Source: Streptomyces sp. S465
Lineage (GTDB): Bacteria > Actinomycetota > Actinomycetes > Streptomycetales > Streptomycetaceae
Direction: 5' to 3'
NCBI RefSeq assembly: GCF_026898115.1
Contig: NZ_CP114036.1
Span: 6,876,001 to 6,940,000 of the forward strand
Length of the DNA stretch: 64,000 bases
Shown here: positions 16,044-25,089 of the stretch, in pieces
How positions within the stretch are numbered: position 1 is the first letter of the stretch
Layout: the number at the start of each line of letters is the position of its first letter
Made by a program: the position numbers and the translations under genes
Notes under the pieces: generated by a model
Seen by the model: the letters and a program-made list of their open reading frames with translations, nothing else
Database searches by the model: none
Told to the model about the DNA's origin: nothing

Positions 16044-16289
16044 TTATGTGTCGCGCTTGCTCGTCGGCTTGTGCTCGTCGTCCATGCGCGAGAGGCGGTT
16101 GAGGGCGTCCTTCGCCTTGCCCGTGCCAGTTTCGATCTTGGCGCTGTACTTGCCCTTGGTCCTGGTGTCGACCGTCTTGGCCGCCTTCTCCAGGCCCCGC
16201 TCGATCCTGGCCTCGTGCTGCTGCGCGAAGCCGCCGGCCTTGCCCTTCATCTGACCGGCCTTGGCCTTGAGATTGTCCATCAGCCCCAT
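16044..16289 (-). CDS. Antitoxin-like protein (MT0933/Rv0909 type)
   Basis: An 81-residue highly charged helical protein, MGLMDNLKAKAGQMKGKAGG then repeated Lys/Glu helices, matching small actinobacterial proteins annotated as MT0933-type antitoxins. No partner toxin gene lies beside it, so a toxin-antitoxin role is doubtful here. The ATG at 16289 has GGAAGG upstream at good spacing. The same frame stays open with GC-rich third positions to a GTG at 16571, just 5 bp after a -10-like TAGGGT (16577-16582 on this strand), so a 175-residue form with a disordered N-terminus is a real alternative. Confidence 0.7.
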   Translation of the reverse strand: MGLMDNLKAKAGQMKGKAGGFAQQHEARIERGLEKAAKTVDTRTKGKYSAKIETGTGKAKDALNRLSRMDDEHKPTSKRDT

Positions 16290-16752
16290 GTGCCACCTTC
16301 CCTCGTCGAATGCCTCTGCGCGGGCGCTGTCACCGGTCTCGCCGTCGGCCGCCTCGGTCGCGGACCGCTGCCCGGGGATTCCGGCGTCTTCTCCCGCCGG
16401 ATTCCCCTTCCCGCTCCGCGCGGCCTCAGTCCCGTCGACGGTCCCGGACGAGGGGTCCGCCGGCACGGCGTCGGCCGTGGTCCGGGCGTCCCGCACGGGC
16501 GGCGCTTCCTTGGACGGATGGCGCGTCTCCTCCGACACGTGATGAAACCGGAAGGAAACGCCCACATCCACTCCATACCCTACTCGTGTGGGCGATATCC
16601 CGTGCTGCTAGGAGCGTCTCCTCGCGCCGCGCGTGAAGGCCGACTCCCCGAGCCGGTCCTCGGAGCCTCGCAACAGGCGGCGAACCCGGCGTTCGGTGTC
16701 CCGTCACCTCGCCCATTCGAGGAGGCCCCCGGGGGTTTGCAAGACTGGCCCG
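16290..16752. other. Intergenic region upstream of antitoxin-like gene and miaA
   Basis: The 463-bp divergent gap holds no convincing separate gene. On the reverse strand the antitoxin frame could extend to 16571. A reverse-strand -10-like TAGGGT is at 16577-16582. On the forward strand AAGACT at 16741-16746 lies 6 bp before the miaA GTG and may be a -10 for a leaderless transcript. Confidence 0.5.
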
Positions 16753-17691
16753 GTGAATACTGCAGGCCACCCGCCGCGAGTCATCGCCGTCGTCGGACCC
16801 ACTGCGGCCGGAAAGTCCGATCTGGGCGTCGCGCTCGCCCGGCATCTCGACGGCGAGGTCGTCAACGCCGATTCCATGCAGCTGTACCGGGGCATGGACA
16901 TCGGCACCGCCAAGCTGACGGAGGACGAGCGGCAGGGGGTGCCGCACCGGCTGCTGGACATCTGGGACGTCACCCAGACCGCGAGCGTCGCCGAATACCA
17001 GCGGCTGGCCCGTGCGGAGATGGACCGGCTGCTCGCCGAGGACCGCACCCCGGTCCTGGTCGGCGGTTCGGGCCTGTACATCCGCGGGGCCATCGACGCC
17101 CTCGAATTCCCGGGCACCGACCCCGCCGTCCGGGCCCGGCTCGAGGCCGAACTGGAGGCGCAGGGCTCCGGGGCCCTGCACGCCCGGCTCGCGGCCGCCG
17201 ACCCCGAGGCGGCGCGCGCCATCCTGCCCAGCAATGGCCGCAGGGTGGTCCGGGCGCTGGAGGTCATCGAGATCACGGGCCGTCCCTTCACCGCCAATCT
17301 GCCGGGGCATGAGGCGGTCTACGACACGCTCCAGATCGGCGTCGACGTCGAGCGGCCCGAGTTGGACGAGCGGATCGCCCTGCGGGTGGACCGGATGTGG
17401 GATGCCGGGCTGGTCGAGGAGGTCCGCCGGCTGGAGGACGCCGGGCTGCGCTCCGGTCGCACCGCCTCCCGGGCGCTCGGCTATCAGCAAGTGCTCGCCG
17501 CGCTCGAGGGGAAGTGCACCGAGGCGGAGGCGAAGGCCGAGACCGTGCGCGCCACCAAGCGGTTCGCGCGCCGCCAGGACTCCTGGTTCCGCCGCGATCC
17601 CAGGGTCCACTGGCTCAGCGGAGCCGCCGACCGCCGAGAGGAACTCCTGGCGAGCGCTCTGGCGTTGGTTGAACGGACGGTCACAGCCTGA
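16753..17691 (+). CDS. miaA: tRNA dimethylallyltransferase MiaA
   Basis: Transfers a dimethylallyl group to A37 of UNN-reading tRNAs, giving the i6A substrate of MiaB. 312 residues, normal length. P-loop GPTAAGKS at residues 15-22, DSMQLYRGMDIGTAKL, PHRLLDI and GGSGLYI are all family motifs, and QDSWFRRDPRVHWL is near the C-terminus. The start is GTG 16753; homology begins right after it and there is no ribosome site, with a possible -10 6 bp before, so it may be leaderless. Confidence 0.96.
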   Translation: MNTAGHPPRVIAVVGPTAAGKSDLGVALARHLDGEVVNADSMQLYRGMDIGTAKLTEDERQGVPHRLLDIWDVTQTASVAEYQRLARAEMDRLLAEDRTPVLVGGSGLYIRGAIDALEFPGTDPAVRARLEAELEAQGSGALHARLAAADPEAARAILPSNGRRVVRALEVIEITGRPFTANLPGHEAVYDTLQIGVDVERPELDERIALRVDRMWDAGLVEEVRRLEDAGLRSGRTASRALGYQQVLAALEGKCTEAEAKAETVRATKRFARRQDSWFRRDPRVHWLSGAADRREELLASALALVERTVTA

Positions 17692-17799
17692 TCACGTCAT
17701 GGCATCGGGACGCTCCGCACGTCATGCGGGCGCCCGCGGGCATGCCATCATCAAGCTCCGATCGTGCCGTGGTGTCTGGAGTTGGGAGGGCGTGTGGCG

Positions 17800-18303
17800 A
17801 TGGAGGCCGGCCCTCGCGACGCATCGCAGCAATCGCCGCACGGAGACGCGCGGCCCCTGCCCCTGACCCCGGACGGCCCCGATGAGACCGGAGCGCTGCA
17901 CGAGCCCGGTGCACCGGTCCTCGAGGACGGCTCCGACGGTGCGGACGGCGCGGGATCCGTCTCCGGGGAGTCCTTCCGTGAGCTGCGCCCGCCGCGCAGG
18001 CTGCGGATCTGGCAGATCGCGCCGATCGTCGCCCTCGCCATCCTCGGCTCCCTGATGTTCGCCTTCCCGCTCGCCTTCGAGTTCGGCGACGGAGGGGCGG
18101 TCGTGGCCATGCTCGGCCTGCTGCTGAGCTGCTGTGCGGCGGGCTGGGGTCTGATGGCCGCCCGCCGGGTGGGCTACACCTGGCCGGGCCTGCCCCCCAG
18201 AGGCTCCGGACGCCGCCCGGACTGGCGCTTCGTCGCGCTCTACGTGGCGATCGTGGCCCTGCTGGCCGTCCTCACCTTCTGGCGGGTGGTCCGCCTCCGC
18301 TAG
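17800..18303 (+). CDS. Hypothetical membrane protein
   Basis: A 167-residue protein with an acidic disordered N-terminus of about 60 residues followed by three predicted membrane helices (IAPIVALAILGSLMFAFPLA, AVVAMLGLLLSCCAAGW, FVALYVAIVALLAVLTF). Function unknown. The ATG at 17800 has GGAGGG 9 bp upstream; GTG 17794 is possible. It lies between miaA and dapF and I recall a similar gene in other streptomycetes, but no role can be assigned. Confidence 0.7.
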   Translation: MEAGPRDASQQSPHGDARPLPLTPDGPDETGALHEPGAPVLEDGSDGADGAGSVSGESFRELRPPRRLRIWQIAPIVALAILGSLMFAFPLAFEFGDGGAVVAMLGLLLSCCAAGWGLMAARRVGYTWPGLPPRGSGRRPDWRFVALYVAIVALLAVLTFWRVVRLR

Positions 18304-18380
18304 GGCCCCGGTGGCCCGCCCGGGGCCGACGGCCTGGGCGCCGGAGGGCGGGTGCGCGCGGCGCCCCGTAGGATCGAGGG

Positions 18381-19313
18381 ATGAGCACCGCACCCCGGCT
18401 GTCCTTCCTCAAGGGGCACGGCACCGAGAACGACTTCGTCATCGTCCCCGACCTGGACGGACGACTGGAGCTGTCCGCGGCCGCCGTCGCCCGGATCTGC
18501 GACCGCCGTGCCGGTGTCGGCGGCGACGGGCTGATCCGCGTCGTACGGTCCTCTGCTCACCCCGAGGCGCGGGACATGGCCGACCGGGCCGAGTGGTTCA
18601 TGGACTACCGCAACAGCGACGGCAGCATCGCCGAGATGTGCGGTAACGGAGTCCGCGTCTTCGCCCGCTATCTCCAGCGGGCCGGGCTCGCCGAGGTGGG
18701 CGATCTCGCGGTCGCCACCCGGGCCGGAGTGCGCCGGATCCACATCGCCAAGGACACCGGGGACGCCGCACGGCCGGGCGACGCCGCGGCGGGGACCGAC
18801 GGCCCGATCACCGTGGAGATGGGCGAGGCCGCACTCCCCGAGTCCGGCCCCGACGGAGAGATAACGGTCACGGTCGGTGAGCGCAGCTGGTCCGCGCGCA
18901 ATGTGAACATGGGCAACCCGCACGCGGTCGCCTTCGTCGACGACCTCGCCCAGGCCGGTGAGCTGCTCGCGGCCCCCGCCGTACACCCCGCCTCCGCCTA
19001 CCCGCACGGCACCAACGTCGAATTCGTCGTCGACCGCGGCCCGCGTCATGTCGCGATGCGCGTGCACGAGCGTGGCTCCGGTGAGACCCGCTCCTGCGGC
19101 ACCGGCGCCTGCGCCGTGATGGTGGCCACCGCGCGCCGTGACGGGTCCGATCCGGCGGTCACCGGCCACCCCGTCACCTACACCGTGGACGTTCCCGGAG
19201 GGCGCCTTGTGATCAGCGAACGGCCGGACGGTACGGTGGAGATGACAGGCCCTGCCGTGATCGTGGCCGAGGGGGAGCTGGACCCCGCTTGGCTCGGCAC
19301 GGCCCTCGGCTGA
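18381..19313 (+). CDS. dapF: Diaminopimelate epimerase
   Basis: Converts LL- to meso-diaminopimelate for lysine synthesis; streptomycetes use the LL form in peptidoglycan. 310 residues, slightly longer than the Escherichia enzyme because of an insert near residues 125-145. The two catalytic cysteines are present: Cys87 in AEMCGNGVR and Cys239 in RSCGTGACA. N-terminal KGHGTENDF is characteristic. The ATG at 18381 lies 6 bp after TAGGAT (18369-18374), a good -10 for a leaderless transcript. Confidence 0.96.
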   Translation: MSTAPRLSFLKGHGTENDFVIVPDLDGRLELSAAAVARICDRRAGVGGDGLIRVVRSSAHPEARDMADRAEWFMDYRNSDGSIAEMCGNGVRVFARYLQRAGLAEVGDLAVATRAGVRRIHIAKDTGDAARPGDAAAGTDGPITVEMGEAALPESGPDGEITVTVGERSWSARNVNMGNPHAVAFVDDLAQAGELLAAPAVHPASAYPHGTNVEFVVDRGPRHVAMRVHERGSGETRSCGTGACAVMVATARRDGSDPAVTGHPVTYTVDVPGGRLVISERPDGTVEMTGPAVIVAEGELDPAWLGTALG

Positions 19314-19449
19314 CACTTCCCTCGAATGGGTGATCCGTTTCACTCTGGGCGAGAGCCGGTCGGCCGTGCGTGATGGGCTCGATAGCATCAAGCACCGGCC
19401 CCGGGGGAGTACCCACGCCGGTTGACGCTCGACGCCGCCGGAGGTGCCC

Positions 19450-21672
19450 ATGAGCGCAGAGGCCACCGACCAGGCCCCGTTCGGCCGCAGGCGCGGCCTC
19501 CCCCGCATCGACCTGCGCAATCTCCGCAGGTTCAGCCGGGCGGCACTGCTGGGACCGGCCTCCCGGGGCCGGCTTCCGGACGCGATCGAGCATGTGGCCA
19601 AGGTCCACCGCGCACACCATCCCGGAGCCGATCTGGACGTGCTCCGCAAGGCGTATGTGCTGGCCGAGTCCTCCCACCGCGGCCAGATGCGCAAGAGCGG
19701 TGAGCCGTACATCACCCATCCGCTGGCCGTCACGCTGATCCTCGCCGAACTGGGCGCCGAGACCACGACATTGACCGCCTCGCTGCTCCACGACACCGTC
19801 GAGGACACCGATGTGACCCTGGATCAGGTGGGGGAGCAGTTCGGTGAGGAGGTCCGCTATCTCGTCGACGGCGTCACCAAGTTGGAGAAGGTCGACTACG
19901 GGGCGGCGGCCGAGCCCGAGACCTTCCGCAAGATGCTCGTCGCCACGGGCAACGACGTCCGGGTGATGTCGATCAAACTCGCCGACCGGCTGCACAACAT
20001 GCGCACCCTCGGCGTGATGCGCCCCGAGAAACAGGCCCGCATCGCCAAGGTCACCCGCGATGTGCTGATCCCGCTCGCCGAGCGGCTCGGGGTGCAGGCG
20101 CTCAAGACCGAGCTGGAGGACCTGGTCTTCGCCATCCTCCACCCCGAGGAGTACGCCCGCACCCGCGAGCTGCTCCAGGCCCACGCCGGGCGCCCCGACC
20201 CGCTGGCCCGCGCCGCGGAGGACGTACGGAAGGTGCTGCACGAGGCGGGCATCACCGCCGAAGTGCTGGTCCGGCCCCGCCACTCCGTCTCCGTCTACCG
20301 GGTCGGGCTCAAGCGCGGCGAGCTGACCGGCACCGACCTCGGCCGGCTTCTCGTGCTCGTCACCGACGACGCGGACTGCTACGCGGTCCTGGGCGAACTG
20401 CACACCTGCTTCACCCCGGTGATCTCGGAGTTCAAGGACTTCATCGCGGTCCCCAAGTTCAACCTCTACCAGTCGCTGCACACGGCCGTGGCCGGACGTG
20501 ACGGCGAGGTCACCGAAGTCCTCATCCGCACCCACCAGATGCACCGGGTCGCCGAGGCCGGAGTGATCGCCCTCGGCAATCCGTACGCCCCCACGGACGG
20601 CGCCGACGCCCCCGAGGGCGAGCGGGCCGACCCCACCCGCCCCGGCTGGCTGTCCCGGCTGCTCGACTGGCAGAGCGCCACCCCCGACCCGGACATCTTC
20701 TGGACCTCGCTCCGCGACGACCTCGCCCAGGACCGGGAGATCACGGTCTTCCGCTCCGACGGCGGGACGCTCGGCCTGCCCGCGGGCGCGAGCTGCGTGG
20801 ACGCCGCCTATGCCCTGTACGGCGAGGACGCGCACTCCTGTATCGGCGCCCGGGTCAACGGCCGGATCGCGACGCTGAGCACGGTGCTGCGCGACGGCGA
20901 CACCCTGCAGCTGCTGATGGCGAGCGACGCCCGGGACGTCGCCTCCCACGGCCCGTCGCCGGAGTGGCTCGACCACGCCCGCACCCCGGCCGCCCGCATC
21001 GCCATCAACCGCTGGCTCGCCGCCCATCCGGCGCCGCAGCCGCCCCAGGACGAGCCCGGGGAGGCGGCCCGGGAGCCGGAGGTGTCCGCCGCCAGGCTCT
21101 CCGCGCAGGACGCGCCGGGCAGGCAGGCTCCCCCGGGCAGGCAGTCTCCCCAGAGCGGCGAGGCGGCTGCCCCCGCCGCTGGTGCGGGCCGGCCCGAGGC
21201 GGGCATCGTCGCCGACCTGCCCGGCGCGACCGTAAGGCTCGCCCGCTGCTGTACGCCCGTGCCGCCCGACGCGATCACCGGCTTCGCGGTCCGTGGCGGG
21301 GCCGTCACCGTGCACCGCGAGCAGTGCCCCGGAGTGGCGCGGATGACCGCGGCCGGGCGTACGGCCGTCGGAGTGCGCTGGGCGGACGGGAACGACGGCG
21401 ACGGAGGCGGCGACTATCGCGTGACCCTCTTCGCGGAGGCGTTCAGCAGGCCACATCTGCTCGCGGATCTCACCGAGGCCATCGCCGCCGAGGGCGCGGA
21501 AGTGGTGGCGGCCGCCGTCGAACCGCCTCGTGAGCAGCGGGTCCGGCACACCTACACGCTTCAGCTGCCCGACGCGAGCCGGCTGCCGACACTCATGCGG
21601 GCCATGCGCAACGTTCCCGGGGTCTACGACGTGACGCGCGAGGGCCGCAGTATGGCCGCGGCACGCTCCTGA
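19450..21672 (+). CDS. RelA/SpoT homologue (RshA-like)
   Basis: A 740-residue long RSH protein of (p)ppGpp metabolism. The hydrolase HD domain is intact: SSHRGQMRKSGEPYITHPLA, SLLHDTVEDTDVTL and IKLADRLHNMRTL. The synthetase region keeps EFKDFIAVPKFNLYQSLHT but departs from consensus elsewhere: the usual YDLxAxR reads TDLGRLLVL, EVQIRT reads EVLIRT and the AHWxYK block is lost, so synthesis may be weak or absent. TGS (ITVFRSDGGTLGLPAG), a zinc-type CC motif (LARCCTPVPPD) and an ACT domain follow. The ATG at 19450 has GGAGG upstream. It corresponds in position to S. coelicolor rshA as I recall. Confidence 0.88.
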   Translation: MSAEATDQAPFGRRRGLPRIDLRNLRRFSRAALLGPASRGRLPDAIEHVAKVHRAHHPGADLDVLRKAYVLAESSHRGQMRKSGEPYITHPLAVTLILAELGAETTTLTASLLHDTVEDTDVTLDQVGEQFGEEVRYLVDGVTKLEKVDYGAAAEPETFRKMLVATGNDVRVMSIKLADRLHNMRTLGVMRPEKQARIAKVTRDVLIPLAERLGVQALKTELEDLVFAILHPEEYARTRELLQAHAGRPDPLARAAEDVRKVLHEAGITAEVLVRPRHSVSVYRVGLKRGELTGTDLGRLLVLVTDDADCYAVLGELHTCFTPVISEFKDFIAVPKFNLYQSLHTAVAGRDGEVTEVLIRTHQMHRVAEAGVIALGNPYAPTDGADAPEGERADPTRPGWLSRLLDWQSATPDPDIFWTSLRDDLAQDREITVFRSDGGTLGLPAGASCVDAAYALYGEDAHSCIGARVNGRIATLSTVLRDGDTLQLLMASDARDVASHGPSPEWLDHARTPAARIAINRWLAAHPAPQPPQDEPGEAAREPEVSAARLSAQDAPGRQAPPGRQSPQSGEAAAPAAGAGRPEAGIVADLPGATVRLARCCTPVPPDAITGFAVRGGAVTVHREQCPGVARMTAAGRTAVGVRWADGNDGDGGGDYRVTLFAEAFSRPHLLADLTEAIAAEGAEVVAAAVEPPREQRVRHTYTLQLPDASRLPTLMRAMRNVPGVYDVTREGRSMAAARS

Positions 21673-21776
21673 ACGCAGGCGGGCCCACGGCGCTGCGTCA
21701 CGCCTTCTGAACTCCTTCGGGTGGATCGGCGCCGGGAGCGACTGCGCCGGTGCCGGGGCGCTGGTAGCGGTAGGAC

Positions 21777-23360
21777 ATGACGTTTTCTTCGGGGCGCCGC
21801 CCCTGGCCGCTGATGCGCACCGGGCGCCGCCGGACCGCGCTGGTGGCCGCCGCCATGGCCGCCGTCTTCCTCGCGGTCGGCCCCTCCTCCGCCGCCGGAC
21901 CGGTATCCCGTACGCATCCGGAGGCCCTGGGCATCGGTGACCCCCTCTTCCCGCAGCTCGGCAACCCCGGATACGACGTCACGGCGTACGACATCGCCCT
22001 CGACTACCACCGTCAGGACCGCCCGCTCGACGCCGTCACCACCATCGACGCCCGCGCCACCGAGGTCCTGCGCACCATCAACCTCGACTTCACCCAGGGG
22101 GTCGTGGCCGCGGTGCGGGTCGACGGAGTGCGGGCCCGGTTCGTGACGGTCGGTGAGGACCTGGTGATCACCCCGTCCGCCCCGGTCCCCCGGGGCTCCG
22201 GCTTCCGGATCACCGTCCGCCACACCAGTGATCCGCAGGGCGGCGCGAGCGGCGGCTGGGTCCGCACCGGCGACGGGCTGGTCATGGCCAACCAGGCCAA
22301 CGCCGCCCACCGGGTCTTCCCGTGCAACGACCATCCCGCCGACAAGGCCCGTTTCACCTTCCGGATCACCGCCCCGAAGAGCCTTACGGTCGTCGCGGGC
22401 GGTCTGCCCGGACAGCGTGTCCGCAAGGGATCGCGGACCACCTGGACGTACCGCCTCGCCCACCCCATGGCCACCGAGCTGGCGCAGATCTCCATCGGCC
22501 GCTCCGCCGTGCCGCACCGCACCGGTCCCCACGGACTCCCGGTGCGCGACGTCGTACCCGTGGCGGACCGCGCAGGGCTGGAGAAGTGGCTCGCGCGCAC
22601 TCCCGGACAGCTGGCCTGGCTGGAGAAGAAGGCCGGGCGCTATCCCTTCGAGAACTACGGAGTGCTGATCGCCCATGCCACCACCGGCTTCGAACTGGAG
22701 ACACAGACGCTCTCCCTCTTCGAGCGCGACCTGTTCACCAGCGAGGACCTGCCGCGGTGGTACATCGAGTCGATCATGGTGCATGAGCTGGCCCACCAGT
22801 GGTTCGGCGACAGCGTCAGCCCGCGCCGCTGGTCCGATCTGTGGCTCAACGAGGGCCACGCCACTTGGTACGAGGCCCTGTACGCCGATGAGCACGGTAA
22901 GGCGAGCATGAAGCAGCGGATGCGCAAGGCGTACGGGCAGTCCGACGCCTGGCGGGCCGAGGCGGGACCGCCCGCGGCCCCCAAGCCCGCCGACCCCGGT
23001 CAGCAGATCGGCATCTTCCGCCCGGTCGTCTACGACGGCAGCGCGCTGGTGCTGTACGCGCTGCGGCAGCGGATCGGCCGGACCGCCTTCGAACGGCTGG
23101 AACGCCAATGGATCCTCCGCCATCGCGACGGTGTGGCCTCGACCGCCGACTTCATCCACCTGGCCTCCGAGGTGGCGGGGCGCGATCTGAGCGGATTCCT
23201 CCGGCCGTGGCTCTACGGAAAGAAGACGCCGCCGATGCCGGGCCACCCCGACTGGAAGCCGGCGGCGAGGGAGAGCACCAAGGGCGCCGCCCTGCCGGGC
23301 GCGCGGACGGGACGGCATGCGGTGGGCTACACCGTGCCATGGGCGGTGAAACCCGGGTGA
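21777..23360 (+). CDS. Secreted M1 family metallopeptidase
   Basis: A 527-residue zinc aminopeptidase-type protein. A signal peptide (RRTALVAAAMAAVFLAVGP, cleavage near residue 40) directs export. Zinc site HELAHQW at residues 336-342 with the third ligand Glu359 in LNEGHATWYE fits HEXXH-X18-E. It is shorter than full M1 aminopeptidases because the large C-terminal helical domain is missing. The exopeptidase GxMEN motif is replaced by TTGFELET (about 301-308), which still presents a glutamate. Substrate unknown. Confidence 0.9.
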   Translation: MTFSSGRRPWPLMRTGRRRTALVAAAMAAVFLAVGPSSAAGPVSRTHPEALGIGDPLFPQLGNPGYDVTAYDIALDYHRQDRPLDAVTTIDARATEVLRTINLDFTQGVVAAVRVDGVRARFVTVGEDLVITPSAPVPRGSGFRITVRHTSDPQGGASGGWVRTGDGLVMANQANAAHRVFPCNDHPADKARFTFRITAPKSLTVVAGGLPGQRVRKGSRTTWTYRLAHPMATELAQISIGRSAVPHRTGPHGLPVRDVVPVADRAGLEKWLARTPGQLAWLEKKAGRYPFENYGVLIAHATTGFELETQTLSLFERDLFTSEDLPRWYIESIMVHELAHQWFGDSVSPRRWSDLWLNEGHATWYEALYADEHGKASMKQRMRKAYGQSDAWRAEAGPPAAPKPADPGQQIGIFRPVVYDGSALVLYALRQRIGRTAFERLERQWILRHRDGVASTADFIHLASEVAGRDLSGFLRPWLYGKKTPPMPGHPDWKPAARESTKGAALPGARTGRHAVGYTVPWAVKPG

Positions 23361-23479
23361 CGGCCAGGCCGCCGCGTGCGACCATCAATGAGTCGGCGTC
23401 GCGGCCGGCCCGCGGGGGAATCCCACGGGCTCCTCACGCGTTGTCGGCAGTGACGGTATTCCACGACGTAAGGATTCCT

Positions 23480-24982
23480 TTGACCCACTCCTCTTCCCTT
23501 CCGCAGGACCGGCAGCGACTCGCCGAGAGCCTTCGGGCCGACGCCCTGATGGAAGAGGACGTCGCCTGGAGTCACGAGATCGACGAGGAGCGTGACGGCG
23601 ACCAGTACGACCGCTCCGACCGTGCCGCACTCCGGCGCGTGGCGGGGCTGTCCACCGAGCTTGAGGACGTCACCGAGGTCGAGTACCGCCAGCTGCGCCT
23701 GGAGCGCGTGGTGCTGGTCGGCGTCTGGACCTCCGGCACCGTGCAGGACGCGGAGAACTCCCTGGCGGAGCTCGCCGCGCTCGCCGAGACGGCCGGCGCC
23801 CTGGTGCTCGACGGCGTGATCCAGCGGCGCAACAAGCCGGACCCCGCCACCTACATCGGATCCGGTAAGGCCGAGGAACTGCGCGACATCGTGGTGGAAT
23901 CCGGCGCCGACACCGTGGTCTGCGACGGTGAGCTGAGCCCCGGCCAGCTGATCCACCTCGAGGACGTCGTCAAGGTCAAGGTGGTCGACCGGACTGCCCT
24001 GATCCTCGACATCTTCGCCCAGCACGCCAAGTCCCGAGAGGGCAAGGCGCAGGTCTCGCTCGCTCAGATGCAGTACATGCTGCCGCGGCTGCGAGGCTGG
24101 GGTCAGTCGCTGTCCCGGCAGATGGGTGGCGGTGGTTCCGGATCCGCGGGCGGCGGTATGGCCACTCGTGGTCCTGGTGAGACCAAGATCGAGACGGATC
24201 GGCGCCGCATCCGCGAGAAGATGGCGAAGATGCGCCGTGAGATCGCCGAGATGAAGACCGGCCGCGACATCAAGCGGCAGGAGCGCCGGCGCCACAAGGT
24301 CCCCTCGGTCGCCATCGCCGGATACACCAACGCGGGCAAGTCCTCACTGCTCAACCGGCTCACCGGTGCGGGCGTGCTGGTGGAGAACGCGCTGTTCGCC
24401 ACCCTGGACCCGACTGTGCGCCGGGCGGAGACCCCCAGTGGGCGGCTCTACACCCTGGCGGACACCGTCGGATTCGTCCGCCATCTGCCGCACCACCTGG
24501 TGGAGGCGTTCCGCTCCACCATGGAGGAGGTCGGCGACGCCGATCTGATCCTCCATGTGGTGGACGGCTCGCATCCGGCACCGGAGGAGCAGCTGGCCGC
24601 CGTGCGTGAGGTGATCCGCGATGTGGGCGCGGTCGACGTGCCCGAGATCGTCGTGATCAACAAGGCGGATCTGGCCGACCCCCTGGTGGTGCAGCGGTTG
24701 CTGCGCATGGAGCGGCGCGCCATGGCGGTGTCGGCGCGCAGCGGGCTGGGCATCGACGAGCTGCTCGCGGTCATCGACGAGGAGCTGCCCCGGCCCCAGG
24801 TCGAGATCGAGGTGCTGGTGCCGTACACCCACGGCAAGCTGGTCGCGCGTACGCACGCCGACGGCGAGGTGATCTCCGAGGAGCACACCCCGGAGGGCAC
24901 CCTGCTCAAGGCGCGGGTCCACGAGGAGCTCGCCGCGGAGCTGCGGCGTTACGTACCGGCCGCGGCCGGCGGACAGCACTAG
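23480..24982 (+). CDS. hflX: GTPase HflX
   Basis: Ribosome-associated GTPase that splits stalled ribosomes, 500 residues. The N-terminal HflX domain (LVLDGVIQRRNKPDPATYIGSG) is followed by a glycine-rich linker QMGGGGSGSAGGG, a helical region and the G domain with G1 GYTNAGKS, G3 DTVGF and G4 NKAD. The N-terminal extension of about 80 acidic residues is usual for streptomycetes. The TTG at 23480 is chosen because AAGGA lies 5-6 bp upstream and homology begins at LTHSSSLPQDRQRL; earlier in-frame starts would overlap the peptidase gene. Confidence 0.93.
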   Translation: MTHSSSLPQDRQRLAESLRADALMEEDVAWSHEIDEERDGDQYDRSDRAALRRVAGLSTELEDVTEVEYRQLRLERVVLVGVWTSGTVQDAENSLAELAALAETAGALVLDGVIQRRNKPDPATYIGSGKAEELRDIVVESGADTVVCDGELSPGQLIHLEDVVKVKVVDRTALILDIFAQHAKSREGKAQVSLAQMQYMLPRLRGWGQSLSRQMGGGGSGSAGGGMATRGPGETKIETDRRRIREKMAKMRREIAEMKTGRDIKRQERRRHKVPSVAIAGYTNAGKSSLLNRLTGAGVLVENALFATLDPTVRRAETPSGRLYTLADTVGFVRHLPHHLVEAFRSTMEEVGDADLILHVVDGSHPAPEEQLAAVREVIRDVGAVDVPEIVVINKADLADPLVVQRLLRMERRAMAVSARSGLGIDELLAVIDEELPRPQVEIEVLVPYTHGKLVARTHADGEVISEEHTPEGTLLKARVHEELAAELRRYVPAAAGGQH

Positions 24983-24995
24983 CCACGACAAGCAC

Positions 24996-25041
24996 ACGGC
25001 GAGGGCCCGCCCCCGGACATCCGGAGGCGGGCCCTCGCCGT
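24996..25041. terminator. Bidirectional terminator
   Basis: A 17-bp stem, ACGGCGAGGGCCCGCC pairing with GGCGGGCCCTCGCCGT around a CCGGACATCCGG-like loop, sits between hflX and the convergent protease gene. Confidence 0.9.
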
Positions 25042-25089
25042 ATGACGCCTGACGGCTACCGGCTCAGCCAGTCGCCGTCAGGCGGCCGG

